A stretch of 64,000 bases of DNA from Flavobacteriia bacterium (lineage in GTDB: Bacteria; Bacteroidota; Bacteroidia; Flavobacteriales_D; Crocinitomicaceae), in NCBI GenBank assembly GCA_016183815.1, contig JACPDW010000012.1, forward strand, positions 1-64,000, in the 5' to 3' direction. A program made the position numbers and the translations under genes. This document shows, one piece after another, positions 9,301-18,100 of this stretch (positions within the stretch are counted from its first letter, which is position 1; every line of letters starts with the position of its first letter). Under the pieces are notes generated by a model, which did no database searches, was not told the origin of the DNA, and was given only the letters and a program-made list of their open reading frames with translations.

Positions 9301-11365
9301 TACTGCTCCTGATGGTCAAATTTATACTCAAAGTGGATACTATGCTGCTGTTATCCCTAATTCAATGGGTTGTGATAGTATCATCAATATTAATTTAAGT
9401 GTCGGACAAGCTAGTTCTAACTCAATAATTGAATCGGTTTGTGCTTCTTATACTGCTCCTGACGGTCAAGTTTATACTCAAAGTGGTATTTATACTGCAA
9501 TACTTCCAAATGCATCGGGTTGCGATAGTACAATAACAATTGATTTAACTGTTTATTCTCCAAGCTCTGCTTTAATTACTCAAATCGCTTGTGATTCATA
9601 CACAGCTCCTGATGGTCAGATTTATACTCAAAGTGGTACTTATTCTGCAATTATTTCAAATACAATGGGTTGTGATAGTACAATTACCATTGATTTGACT
9701 GTTAATTACAGTTCTTCTTCCTCTTTAAACGATGTGATTTGTCAGTCTTATATCGCTCCTGATGGTCAAGTTTATACTCAAAGTGGTACTTATTTTGCTG
9801 TAATTCCTACAGTTAATGGTTGTGACTCATTGATAACATTAAATTTAACAAGTATGAACACTACAAGCTCTCTACTTGAAGTAACTACCTGTGACCCTTA
9901 CCTTGCTCCAGATGGTCAAACTTATTATTTAAGTGGTACTTACACCGCCATCATTCCAAATACAGCTGGTTGTGATAGTATTATTACAATTAACTTAACA
10001 ACTAGTAACACTTTTAACCTTTTGCCAGTTGTTGAATGTTCTAGTTACACCGCTCCTGATGGACAAGTTTATACGCAAAGTGGTACTTATACTGCAATAC
10101 TTCCAAATGCAGTGGGTTGTGACAGTATCATCACCATCATTTTAAATATCAACAATTCTTCAGTATCTATTATAGAGCATGTTTGTGATTCCTATACTGC
10201 TCCTGATGGGCAAATTATAACTCAAAGTGGTATTTATACCATCGTTATTCCTACAATGTACAACTGTGACAGTACTATTATTGTTGATTTAACTGTACAT
10301 AATAGTTCAAATAATTCTATAAATGTTACTAATTGTGGTACTTTCACTGCTCCTGATGGACAGGTCTATAGTCAAAGTGGTACTTACACGGCAATCCTTC
10401 CAAATTCAAACGGTTGTGACAGTACTATTACTATTAATTTGACTATTTTAAATGAGTCCTCTAGTGAAATATTTGTAACTCAATGTGGTGAATACACAGC
10501 TCCAGACGGTCAAATTTACACTCAAAGTGGTACTTATTTTGCTACCATTCTAAACGCTTCTGGTTGCGATAGTATTATAACTATTCAACTAAGCTTGCTA
10601 AATCACACCACTTCCTCACTCAACGTGTCTAATTGTTACAGTTATACTGCTCCTGATGGTCAAGAATACTCCCAAAGTGGTACTTATACTGCAATAATTC
10701 CAAATGCAATTGGGTGTGATAGTATTATCACTATTAACTTGACCATAAAACAAGGAAGTTCAAACACCTTAAATGTTAGTCAATGTACTGATTACACTGC
10801 TCCTGATGGACAGGTTTATACACAAAGTGGTACTTATACAGCTGTTATAAGTAATAGTTCTGGTTGTGATAGTACCATTACTATTCATTTACAATTAAAT
10901 GTTGTCAATACAGGAATTCAAAATATTGGTGGTGTGTTGACTGCAACTGCCGATAATGCAACAAGTTATCAGTGGATAAATTGTGCCAACAATCAAATTG
11001 TTTCAGCTGCTACAGAGCAAACCTTTACCCCTACTACTCCAGGTCAATATCAAGTGTTGGTAACAGCAGGTGGATGTTCAGACACTTCAATTTGTATAAA
11101 CTCAAGTGGTGTTGGTTTGACAGAAACAAATTCATTTGAATATCTTGTTTATCCAAACCCAGCTGAAAATACTGTGTATGTTAGTGTAAATAATTTTGAT
11201 GAATTTGACCTTGTTCTCTTAGATTTAAACGGTAAGGTGTTAAAACAAACTTTACACAATAAAGAAATAGGGAAAGTACATTTAGAAGATTTACCTTCTG
11301 GATTTTATATGATTGAAATTACCCAAAACCAACAAACACAAAACAAACGTTTTGTGAAATTGTAA
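6329..11365 (+). CDS. Giant T9SS-exported adhesin-like protein with sixteen 50-residue repeats
   Basis: 1678 residues. A signal peptide (LSILSFAQA) is followed by a beta-rich region, an SdrD/Cna-B-like domain (about 233-330, beginning GVFGKVFRDENSN), a DUF11/DUF7619-like region (about 590-720, GQVTGSYDPNDKQG and FQNTGTDTAF), then sixteen tandem repeats between about residues 730 and 1525. Each repeat carries SYTAPDGQ, YTQSGTY, IPN and GCDS followed by ITINLT. One Cys precedes the SYTAPDGQ core and one lies in GCDS, so each unit could hold one disulfide. The C-terminus (YPNPAENTVYVS to FYMIEITQ) is a type A sorting domain. The likely role is cell-surface adhesion or matrix; ligand unknown. Confidence 0.88.
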   Translation: MKKNYLLLLFSLLSILSFAQAPTVNPINFTITNPSEVNGGTPMNLYVFDNGGGIDYSTFDLDINTPGYQYDAYSMGGTILLHFDVTTQFLSILYNGSACQPDGSNFYYTVSNSSGEQAIATTITTIVYQFAYPPSLMDDFYTINQGETFNFDPTLNDFSNHNFGFSGISIFNTTPLGNTWTTDFNHSITFVPDTNFVGIATALYSTLNVCGNSNSGLITIEVLNSNPDPTSGVFGKVFRDENSNCIAENYDFGIQNVNLLIQPGDIVVQTNENGIWFVDTLPDGDYQVTAGIPNNLWETACDLTQIFTVVNGNVTVPAKIGLNYLNECSQPNVHISMPTIRRCFSNQNVYVTAFNDINATGTLNNAYVEVSLDQLLSVTNASISYSDIGNNKYRFDLGNIAIGQSLNFTINTSVSCSASNLQTLCLEANLFPVESCSYDTIITNPTFPSGVTPCTLPWDRSSLSVDGWCANDSIYFTITNTGDPGEGDMDCYAPVRIYIDGQMYQFDSIMIQGGQTVTYSFLGTGQTWRLETDQHPLHPGYSHPNATVELCGDAANWTPGLVTILPQDDADPVVDIYCGQVTGSYDPNDKQGFPLGIGQNHDIMPNQDIEYMIRFQNTGTDTAFTVVIRDTLDMDLDIFSVVAGVSSHNYSFTMQGPRVLEWTFNNILLPDSTTNETMSHGFVTFTVNQNPDLANGTQITNSANIYFDFNDPVITNQTLHTINSCIQNSTFSSITETACNSYTAPDGQIYDTTGIYTAIIPNAASCDSIITINLTINNSSDSTLNLTSCNSYTAPDGQEYTQSGTYTAIIPNAASCDSIITINLTINYSSVSTLNVTSCNSYTAPDGQEYSQSGTYIATIPNSVGCDSTITIDLTINQGSSSTLNDVICQSYTAPDGQVYTQEGTYIAIIPNSAGCDSTITLTLTSNNSTSSLVEATTCESYIAPDGQVYYLSGTYTAIIPNSIGCDSIITINLTTNNTYSSIMEHTCSSYTAPDGQIYTQSGYYAAVIPNSMGCDSIININLSVGQASSNSIIESVCASYTAPDGQVYTQSGIYTAILPNASGCDSTITIDLTVYSPSSALITQIACDSYTAPDGQIYTQSGTYSAIISNTMGCDSTITIDLTVNYSSSSSLNDVICQSYIAPDGQVYTQSGTYFAVIPTVNGCDSLITLNLTSMNTTSSLLEVTTCDPYLAPDGQTYYLSGTYTAIIPNTAGCDSIITINLTTSNTFNLLPVVECSSYTAPDGQVYTQSGTYTAILPNAVGCDSIITIILNINNSSVSIIEHVCDSYTAPDGQIITQSGIYTIVIPTMYNCDSTIIVDLTVHNSSNNSINVTNCGTFTAPDGQVYSQSGTYTAILPNSNGCDSTITINLTILNESSSEIFVTQCGEYTAPDGQIYTQSGTYFATILNASGCDSIITIQLSLLNHTTSSLNVSNCYSYTAPDGQEYSQSGTYTAIIPNAIGCDSIITINLTIKQGSSNTLNVSQCTDYTAPDGQVYTQSGTYTAVISNSSGCDSTITIHLQLNVVNTGIQNIGGVLTATADNATSYQWINCANNQIVSAATEQTFTPTTPGQYQVLVTAGGCSDTSICINSSGVGLTETNSFEYLVYPNPAENTVYVSVNNFDEFDLVLLDLNGKVLKQTLHNKEIGKVHLEDLPSGFYMIEITQNQQTQNKRFVKL
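8522..10900 (+). repeat. Sixteen in-frame tandem repeats of about 150 bp
   Basis: The motif TAPDGQ (or a close variant such as IAPDGQ) recurs sixteen times, with the first copies exactly 150 bases apart (8561, 8711, 8861, 9011). The repeats are diverged at the nucleotide level but their protein core is conserved, and two units (fifth and tenth) share a YYLSG variant and similar flanks. That pairing suggests duplication of a multi-unit block rather than only single-unit amplification. Confidence 0.9.
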
Positions 11366-11381
11366 TAAATTATTTTGATTT

Positions 11382-11416
11382 AAAAAAAGACTATCCGAAT
11401 GGATGGTCTTTTTTTT
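11382..11416. terminator. Bidirectional intrinsic terminator between adhesin and dehydrogenase
   Basis: An 11-bp stem, AAAGACTATCC with GGATGGTCTTT and one G-T pair, encloses a GAAT loop. It is flanked by an A-run on the left and a T-run on the right, so it can stop transcription from both convergent genes. Confidence 0.85.
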
Positions 11417-11420
11417 GTAT

Positions 11421-12914
11421 TTATTTATTAAACCCTTGATAACAAACTGGTCGAAGAAAACGATAAATAGAATCTGGTCCAACAGCAGTAAAACGACTAT
11501 CACTTGAAGCAGGAAATGGTCCTCCATGATGCATTGCTTGATGAACTGTAACTCCAGTAGGCACATCATTTTTGACAATTCTTCCACAACGATATGCAAG
11601 ATTATCAATAAAATCATGAAATTCTTCTTGTTGTTTTTGGGTTAAAAAAATTGAACAAGTAATTTGACCCTTTAAATGATGAGCTGTTTTTTCAAAATCA
11701 TTTATCGAATTACATTCCACTAAAATAGTAAACGAACCAAAAACCTCCTCATGAAAGGAAGGGTCAGATAAAAAATCTTCTACTTTCATTGAGAGTAAAA
11801 TAGGTTTTAGTTTAATACTGTTCTCACTATTTTCATCTAAAAGTGTTACAGATGATTTTTTATTCTTTAAAATTTTTACTTTTTGGAGAAATTTTTCACG
11901 AATTTGAAAATGCAACATATTTTTTGATTCTTCTAAAGATAATAACTGCGTCAATTTTATTGACAATTCTTTAAAGATATCAGTATTTAAACAAAAAATC
12001 AATCCTGGATTTGTACAAAATTGACCAGCATTATTGGCAATTGATGAAGCGATTTTTTGCAAGTTAATTTCTTTATTATCTTCTAAATCAGCAATAAAAA
12101 TTGGGTTTACACTACCCATTTCTGCAAAAAAAGGAATCCATTCCTGTCTATCATTTATGTATTGTTGAATTGCTTTCCCTCCTTTATAACTCCCAGTGAA
12201 AGTAAGCATTTTTACCCCTTCTTTTTGAACCAAATATTTTCCAAAATCATTGCTAAATCCGTTTAAATTGGAAAATACACCATCGGGTAATCCGAGTTTT
12301 TTTGCCTCTTGTAACACCACTTGAGAAACTAAATCGCCTGTTCCAGCGTGCATATAATGAGATTTGACAATCACCGGGCAACCAGCGGCTAATGCAGCAG
12401 TTACATCTCCACCAATAGTTGAATAAGCAAATGGGAAATTACTTGCTGTAAAAACAACAACTGATCCAATCGGAATCAACTTTTTTTCTAAGTCAACACC
12501 ACTTTTAATTTCAATATCTAATGTATTAAAATTATTTTTAACAACCTTCCAGTCGTCATTTTTAATACAAGTAGAAAATAAATTCAGCTGATAGATTGTC
12601 CTATCTAATTCTTGATTTGCTCTTTCTCTTGGCAATGCAGATTCTTCACAAAAAGTTTGAATGAGTAATTCTCTATACTGATTTAAAGACAAAGCAATGT
12701 TTTTTAAAAAATCAGCTTTTAATGAAGAATCTATGTTTCGATATGTTTTAAAAGCTTTCTCTGCTTTTTCGACTGCATTATCTATTTCTTGAGTAGAAAC
12801 TTCATGGAAAATATAATCAGATTTTTTTTGAGATTCAGGTAAAATTACATGAAATGGTAATTTAGAATAAGAACTATTTTCATATCCAATCCAACTTTTA
12901 CCAGAAATTTTCAT
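11421..12914 (-). CDS. Aldehyde dehydrogenase, ketoglutaric-semialdehyde dehydrogenase type
   Basis: 497 residues, NAD(P)-dependent aldehyde dehydrogenase superfamily. Visible landmarks are VVFTASNFPFAYS in the cofactor-binding region, TFTGSYKGGKA, EMGSVNPIF carrying the general-base Glu, and the active-site segment NNAGQFCTNPG with the nucleophile at about Cys300. The EMGSVNP and QFCTNPG forms are typical of the 2,5-dioxovalerate (alpha-ketoglutaric semialdehyde) dehydrogenase branch, which acts in pentose, uronate and hydroxyproline catabolism. No genes of such a pathway are adjacent. Its start overlaps the end of purS by 4 bases, so it is the third gene of a pssA-purS run. Confidence 0.85.
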   Translation of the reverse strand: MKISGKSWIGYENSSYSKLPFHVILPESQKKSDYIFHEVSTQEIDNAVEKAEKAFKTYRNIDSSLKADFLKNIALSLNQYRELLIQTFCEESALPRERANQELDRTIYQLNLFSTCIKNDDWKVVKNNFNTLDIEIKSGVDLEKKLIPIGSVVVFTASNFPFAYSTIGGDVTAALAAGCPVIVKSHYMHAGTGDLVSQVVLQEAKKLGLPDGVFSNLNGFSNDFGKYLVQKEGVKMLTFTGSYKGGKAIQQYINDRQEWIPFFAEMGSVNPIFIADLEDNKEINLQKIASSIANNAGQFCTNPGLIFCLNTDIFKELSIKLTQLLSLEESKNMLHFQIREKFLQKVKILKNKKSSVTLLDENSENSIKLKPILLSMKVEDFLSDPSFHEEVFGSFTILVECNSINDFEKTAHHLKGQITCSIFLTQKQQEEFHDFIDNLAYRCGRIVKNDVPTGVTVHQAMHHGGPFPASSDSRFTAVGPDSIYRFLRPVCYQGFNK

Positions 12915-13165
12915 TTTAACTCAACCAACTGAAATTGAAATTGTTCCATAATTGGATTGCTAAGCATATTTTTACAAGCTTCTTCAACTTTTTTGTTTGC
13001 CTCTTCTTTATTGTCAGACTCAATAATCAATCGAATATGTTTTCCAATTCTCACATCACTAATTTCAGGAAGTCCAATGTTTTTCATACTATTACTCACC
13101 GCTTTCCCTTGTGGATCTAAAAGTGCATCTAAAGGCATAACATCAATTTCTGCTTTATATTTCAT
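12911..13165 (-). CDS. purS: Phosphoribosylformylglycinamidine synthase subunit PurS
   Basis: 84 residues, the usual size for PurS, the small subunit that bridges PurL and PurQ in the fourth step of de novo purine synthesis. The fold-defining strand patterns are MKYKAEIDVMPLDALLDPQG, then KNIGLPEISDVRIGKHIRLII, then KMLSNP-like CKNMLSNPIMEQF. Its first codons overlap the end of pssA and its stop overlaps the next gene by 4 bases. purL and purQ are not in this window. Confidence 0.9.
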   Translation of the reverse strand: MKYKAEIDVMPLDALLDPQGKAVSNSMKNIGLPEISDVRIGKHIRLIIESDNKEEANKKVEEACKNMLSNPIMEQFQFQLVELK

Positions 13166-13943
13166 TTTTTTTATTTTTATCGATTAAAATTTGTATCACT
13201 GACATTAACAAATACAAAAATACTATAATCCCTAAACTCCAAAAAGAAAAAAAGAATATTACAAAACATGAGATGATTAAAAACAAAAATCTTATTTTAT
13301 TATCTGACCATTTAAAATTTTTAAATTTTAAAGAAAATAAAGGGATTTCAGAAATTAATAATACTGAAAATAATAGAATAATACTACTTAAAAACGCACC
13401 CGAAAACAAAAATGAATTGAATGAGTTATCAATTTTGCTAACAAGGGGAAACATGCAAAAAAACATTGCATTTGCAGGCGTGGGAAGTCCAATAAATTGA
13501 TCAGATTGTCTTTTGTCTAAATTAAATTTAGCCAACCTAAACATTGAAAAAATTGGAATTAGAAAAGAAATAAAAGGTATAAACAAAGACCAATTATTTA
13601 AACTTAATGAATTAAACCAATTGATAATTAAATATTTATTGTCAAATAATAATTGAAAATGTAAAGATTCAATTAAAAAATGTAACATTATCATTCCTGG
13701 TGCTAAGCCAAAACTTATTATATCAGCAAAAGAATCCAACTGTTTACCTAATTCACCTGAAATATTTAATAATCGAGCGAAAAAACCATCAAAAAAGTCA
13801 AAAAAAACAGCCAACAACAATGGATATGGAGCTAAATCAACTCGACCTGAAATGGTAAATAATATAGAAATAATTCCACATACAAAATTTGCTGTGGTAA
13901 ATAAATTAGGTATATTAAAAAATGAAAAGCTAACTTTATTCAT
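13155..13943 (-). CDS. pssA: CDP-diacylglycerol-serine O-phosphatidyltransferase
   Basis: 262 residues with about eight membrane segments. It condenses CDP-diacylglycerol and serine into phosphatidylserine, the precursor of phosphatidylethanolamine. The CDP-alcohol phosphotransferase signature is complete: D-x2-DG-x2-AR-x8-G-x3-D-x3-D appears as DFFDGFFARLLNISGELG continuing to KQLDSFAD. It is the first gene of the pssA-purS-dehydrogenase run. The short overlap with purS implies translational coupling. Confidence 0.92.
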   Translation of the reverse strand: MNKVSFSFFNIPNLFTTANFVCGIISILFTISGRVDLAPYPLLLAVFFDFFDGFFARLLNISGELGKQLDSFADIISFGLAPGMIMLHFLIESLHFQLLFDNKYLIINWFNSLSLNNWSLFIPFISFLIPIFSMFRLAKFNLDKRQSDQFIGLPTPANAMFFCMFPLVSKIDNSFNSFLFSGAFLSSIILLFSVLLISEIPLFSLKFKNFKWSDNKIRFLFLIISCFVIFFFSFWSLGIIVFLYLLMSVIQILIDKNKKNEI

Positions 13944-14056
13944 TTGTTAGTATTATATAAAATAAAATTTGTATTTTTATGCTTTAAAATACATTATTTT
14001 GCAAAGTACACAATTTTTTTTCAGTTTTTCGTTTTTTTTAGTATATATTTTTTAAT

Positions 14057-15175
14057 ATGAAAAGATTGTTTTTCTCTATTTATTTTGTTTTAACTTGTTT
14101 AATATTACAAGCTCAAGATAAAATTGCCCCAAAATATTCAAATGAATTTTTGCAAATTGGAGTTGGCGCTGATGCTTTAGGTCGTTCGAATGCTGTTGTT
14201 GCGAGTATTGAAGGAGTAAATGCAGGCTATTGGAATCCTGCTGGTCTATTGACTTCAAGTAAGTTTCTTGAAGTCGGAGCAATGCATTCTGAATATTTTG
14301 CTGGAATTGCAAAATATGATTATTTAGGATTATCAAAAGTGATTGACAGACCGGGAACCATGCATGATAATGCTGCATTGGGGCTTTCTATGATAAGATT
14401 TGCTGTAGATGATATCCCTAATACAACACAATTAATTGATAACGAAGGGAGAATTGACTACGATCGAATCACCACTTTTACCGCTTCGGATTTTGCACTC
14501 ATTTTAAGTTATGCGAATAAAAACCTACCTATTGAAGGACTTTCGGGAGGTGTCAATTTTAAAATTATTAGACGTAAAGTTGGTGATTTTTCAAAAGCAT
14601 GGGGATTTGGAATAGATGCTGGTATTCAGTATCAAAAAAATGAAAATTTGCGTTTTGGTTTAATGTTAAGAGATGTAACCTCCACTTTTAATGCATGGAT
14701 TTTTGATTTAGACGATGAAATGAGAGAAGTATTTGTTAAAACAGGAAATGAACTTCCACAAAACGGACTTGAACTTACTTTACCTCGTTTAATTGCTGGA
14801 GTACAATACAAAAAAGAACTTGGCACAAAAGGAATTTATGCTTTAGGTGAAATTGATTTACCTTTCACTTTTGATGGAAAAAGAAACACATTGATTAAAA
14901 GTAAAGCAATAAGTATTGACCCAAACATTGGTGTTGAAATTGGATTTAAAACTTATTTTTGTGTTAGAATTGGTGTTGGGAACTTTCAAGAGATAAAAGA
15001 ATTTGATGACTCAAAAAAGATGACATTTCAACCTAATGCGGGTTTTGGTGTTAGTATAAAAAACTTTACAGTAGATTATGCTTTTACAGATTTAGGAGAC
15101 AATTCCATTGCCTTGTACTCCCATGTAATCTCTTTAAAAGCTAAATTAAATAAACCTAAAAACGCAAAAAGATAA
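14057..15175 (+). CDS. PorV/PorQ-family outer-membrane protein
   Basis: 372 residues with a signal peptide (ILQAQ). The sequence begins GADALGRSNAVVAS, then GVNAGYWNPAGL, the N-terminal signature of the PorV/PorQ (FadL-like beta-barrel) family used by T9SS to shuttle cargo to the sortase. The rest is amphipathic beta strands ending in a short basic tail. It sits 3 bases upstream of a PorU2-like peptidase, which supports a partner role. It may be the second, accessory PorV rather than the main one, because its neighbour is of the PorU2 and not the PorU type. Confidence 0.82.
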   Translation: MKRLFFSIYFVLTCLILQAQDKIAPKYSNEFLQIGVGADALGRSNAVVASIEGVNAGYWNPAGLLTSSKFLEVGAMHSEYFAGIAKYDYLGLSKVIDRPGTMHDNAALGLSMIRFAVDDIPNTTQLIDNEGRIDYDRITTFTASDFALILSYANKNLPIEGLSGGVNFKIIRRKVGDFSKAWGFGIDAGIQYQKNENLRFGLMLRDVTSTFNAWIFDLDDEMREVFVKTGNELPQNGLELTLPRLIAGVQYKKELGTKGIYALGEIDLPFTFDGKRNTLIKSKAISIDPNIGVEIGFKTYFCVRIGVGNFQEIKEFDDSKKMTFQPNAGFGVSIKNFTVDYAFTDLGDNSIALYSHVISLKAKLNKPKNAKR

Positions 15176-15178
15176 GCC

Positions 15179-18100
15179 ATGAAAAATTTTTACTCCTTCA
15201 TCTCGTTCTTTTTGATTATCCATAGCTCATTTGCACAAACTTATGGAAATGAATGGATTAATTACGATCAAAAATATTACAGTTTTAAGATTTTTAATGA
15301 TGGGATTTATAAAATTGATTACCAAACTTTAGTAAATAATCATATTAACACCTCCAGCTTTAGCTCAGCAAATATTCAAATTTTTGGAAGAGAAAAAGAA
15401 ATTCCATTGTATATTAACGATGGTGGAGATAATCAAATTAATGCGGATGGTGATTATATCTTATTTTATGCAAAAAAAAATGATTCATGGTTAGATTCTT
15501 CCCTTTTTAGAAACCCTATTGATATTGGAAACCCAGGTGTAAGTTTATTTAATGATACGATTAATTATTTTTTCACTTGGAATAACTCAAGCAATAACTC
15601 TCGCTTTGTTATAGAACAATCGAATAACTATTCTATTTACGATTATGTTTCTCCTTATTGCATGGATGAACTTTTAATTACTCCTAGTACTAGTTATAAT
15701 CCTGGTAAGGTATCTTATTATGACCCCTCTTCATTGTTTGATCCAGGTGAAGGATATAGAATAGTACAAGGAGAAGGAGGTGATACTTATTATTCTTATC
15801 CATACACTTTTGATTTATCGCAGATTTATACTGGTTCAGATGCTCCCGAAGCCAGTTTTCAGTGTAAAACAACCTCTGATAATAAAGCAAATTTAGATTT
15901 TAATCAAGATTTTCATCATCATTTAAGATTGAAATTTGGAAGTACAATTTTAGAAGACACAAATTTTGCTGAATATAAGCACATTATTTTCGATACTACA
16001 TTAAACACAACTTTTTTACAAAATAACAATACTTTTTATTTTGAAATACCAAATGAAATGGGTGTTGACCCCGATTATCAATCTTTAAACTATGTCTCAC
16101 TTAAATATCCCAAAAAAACAAATTTAGGGGGCAGTGCTTTTGATAGATTTAAGATAATAAACAATCCTCCAAATTCACCAAGTTTTACTATTCATCTTAA
16201 TATTACTGGTTCAAATATTAATTCTGCAGTTTGTATGGTATTTGGTGCAATTAATAAATTTATTAATACAGTTAAAATAAATGATACTATTCATGCTTTA
16301 GTTACCAATTCAATGAATGGACAAGCACAAGAATTTGTTATCTATGATGAAAGTTTAATTCAATCCATCTCTTTAATAAACGCAGTAAATGTCACTGGTA
16401 AATTCACAGATTTTTCATCAATAAATTATGAAGAAGCTAACTTAATTATTACTCATCCATTTTTTAATTCAGATCAAAACATACAAGCAAATTCAAAATA
16501 TATTGCTTATCGTCAACAATCTTATAATGTAGTTGACGCTAACATTGAAGAGTTGTATTTACAGTTCGGAGGAGGAATTCAAAAACACAGTAATGCTATC
16601 CGAAGATTTGCTCATTATGCCTATAATCATTCAACCTTAAAACCAATTGCTATAACTATTTTGGGTAAAGGTTTATCAAATGACATTTGCAAATACAATG
16701 CAAACAATTTCGCATTAAATTATATACCACCATTTGGTAGCCCAGGGAGTGACATGTTTTATACTTCTTTTTTAGAAGGTTCTACTTATGAACCACTAAT
16801 TCCTATTGGAAGAGTTTCTGTGATTACCGAAAACGATTTAAATGAATATTTACTTAAATTAATTGACTATGAATACGATCAAATCAACTTACCTTACACG
16901 TCTGAAGCAAGAGATTGGCAAAAACAAGTATTACATTTTGTTGGAGGTTCTGACTCACCACAAGTAGAACATTTTGTAGATTTGTTAGATAATTGTAAAC
17001 AAACAATTGAAGACGTTTATTTTGGAGGTAATGTAACAACTTTCAAAAAATTCACCACCGACCCATTAGATCCTTCACTTTTAGATGAAATATCAAATTA
17101 CTTAGAGTATGGATCTTCAATTGTAACTTTTTTTGGACACTCAGGAGTTACAGGTTTTGATATCACTGTGGACGAACCTGTAAATTGGAATAATTATCGA
17201 AAATACCCAATTATTTTTGGTAATGGTTGTCATGCTGGAGCTATATACACAAATCCATATGAAATTTATTTTGGAGAAAAAACTGTAGTTGCCCCAAGTA
17301 GGGGTGCTATTGCCTATTTTGCTTCAGGAGGTCAAGAATTTGATGTACCTCTTAAAAATTATATGTGTAGCATCTATTCACAAATAAGTCAAATAAACTA
17401 TGGAAAATATTTGGGCTTACAAATAAAAGAAGCGGCTAAACAAATTGCCCTCTCAGGTATAAGTAATCAAAATTCATTTCATAGTACGTTAGGAGCAACA
17501 AATTTAAATGGCGACCCTTTAATAATGGTCAATAATTTAGACAAACCGGAAATTGAGTTATTAGAAAATAACGTCAGTTTTAACCCTCAAGAAATCAATT
17601 TATCAGTTGACAGTTTTGATTTGAACATTATAGTTAATAATATAGGTAAAAGTATAGCAGATACATTTATGATGGAGATAGTTAGAGATTTTCCACAGAC
17701 AACATCTGATTCTAGTTATTTCTTTTTTCTATCAAATTTAAATTATAAAGATACAATTAGTATTAAAATGCCTCTTTTACCTAATATTGGAATGGGTATA
17801 AATAATTTTTCAATTAAAGTTGATATACCTTCTGAAATAGAAGAACAATTTGATGAATCTATCAATAATCAAGTAAATAAAGTGTTTTTTTTAAAGTTAA
17901 ATGGCATATTACCGGTTTTACCCTATGATTTTGCTGTAGTGCCATATGATACCATAAGAGTTATAGCATCAACAACAAATCCTATCGCAAGTATTAATAC
18001 TTATTTCTTTGAAATGGATACCACTGACCTATTTAACAGTCCTTTTTTAAGGAAAAAAACGGTTATCGGTCCTGGTGGAGCAAAATCAGTAAATTACAAT

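Noticed and set aside
8522-10900. Regular 150-base periodicity that could be taken for a CRISPR-like or satellite array
   Set aside because: The repeats are in one open frame, conserved at the protein level and part of a secreted protein; there are no short identical repeats with unique spacers, and no cas genes are present.
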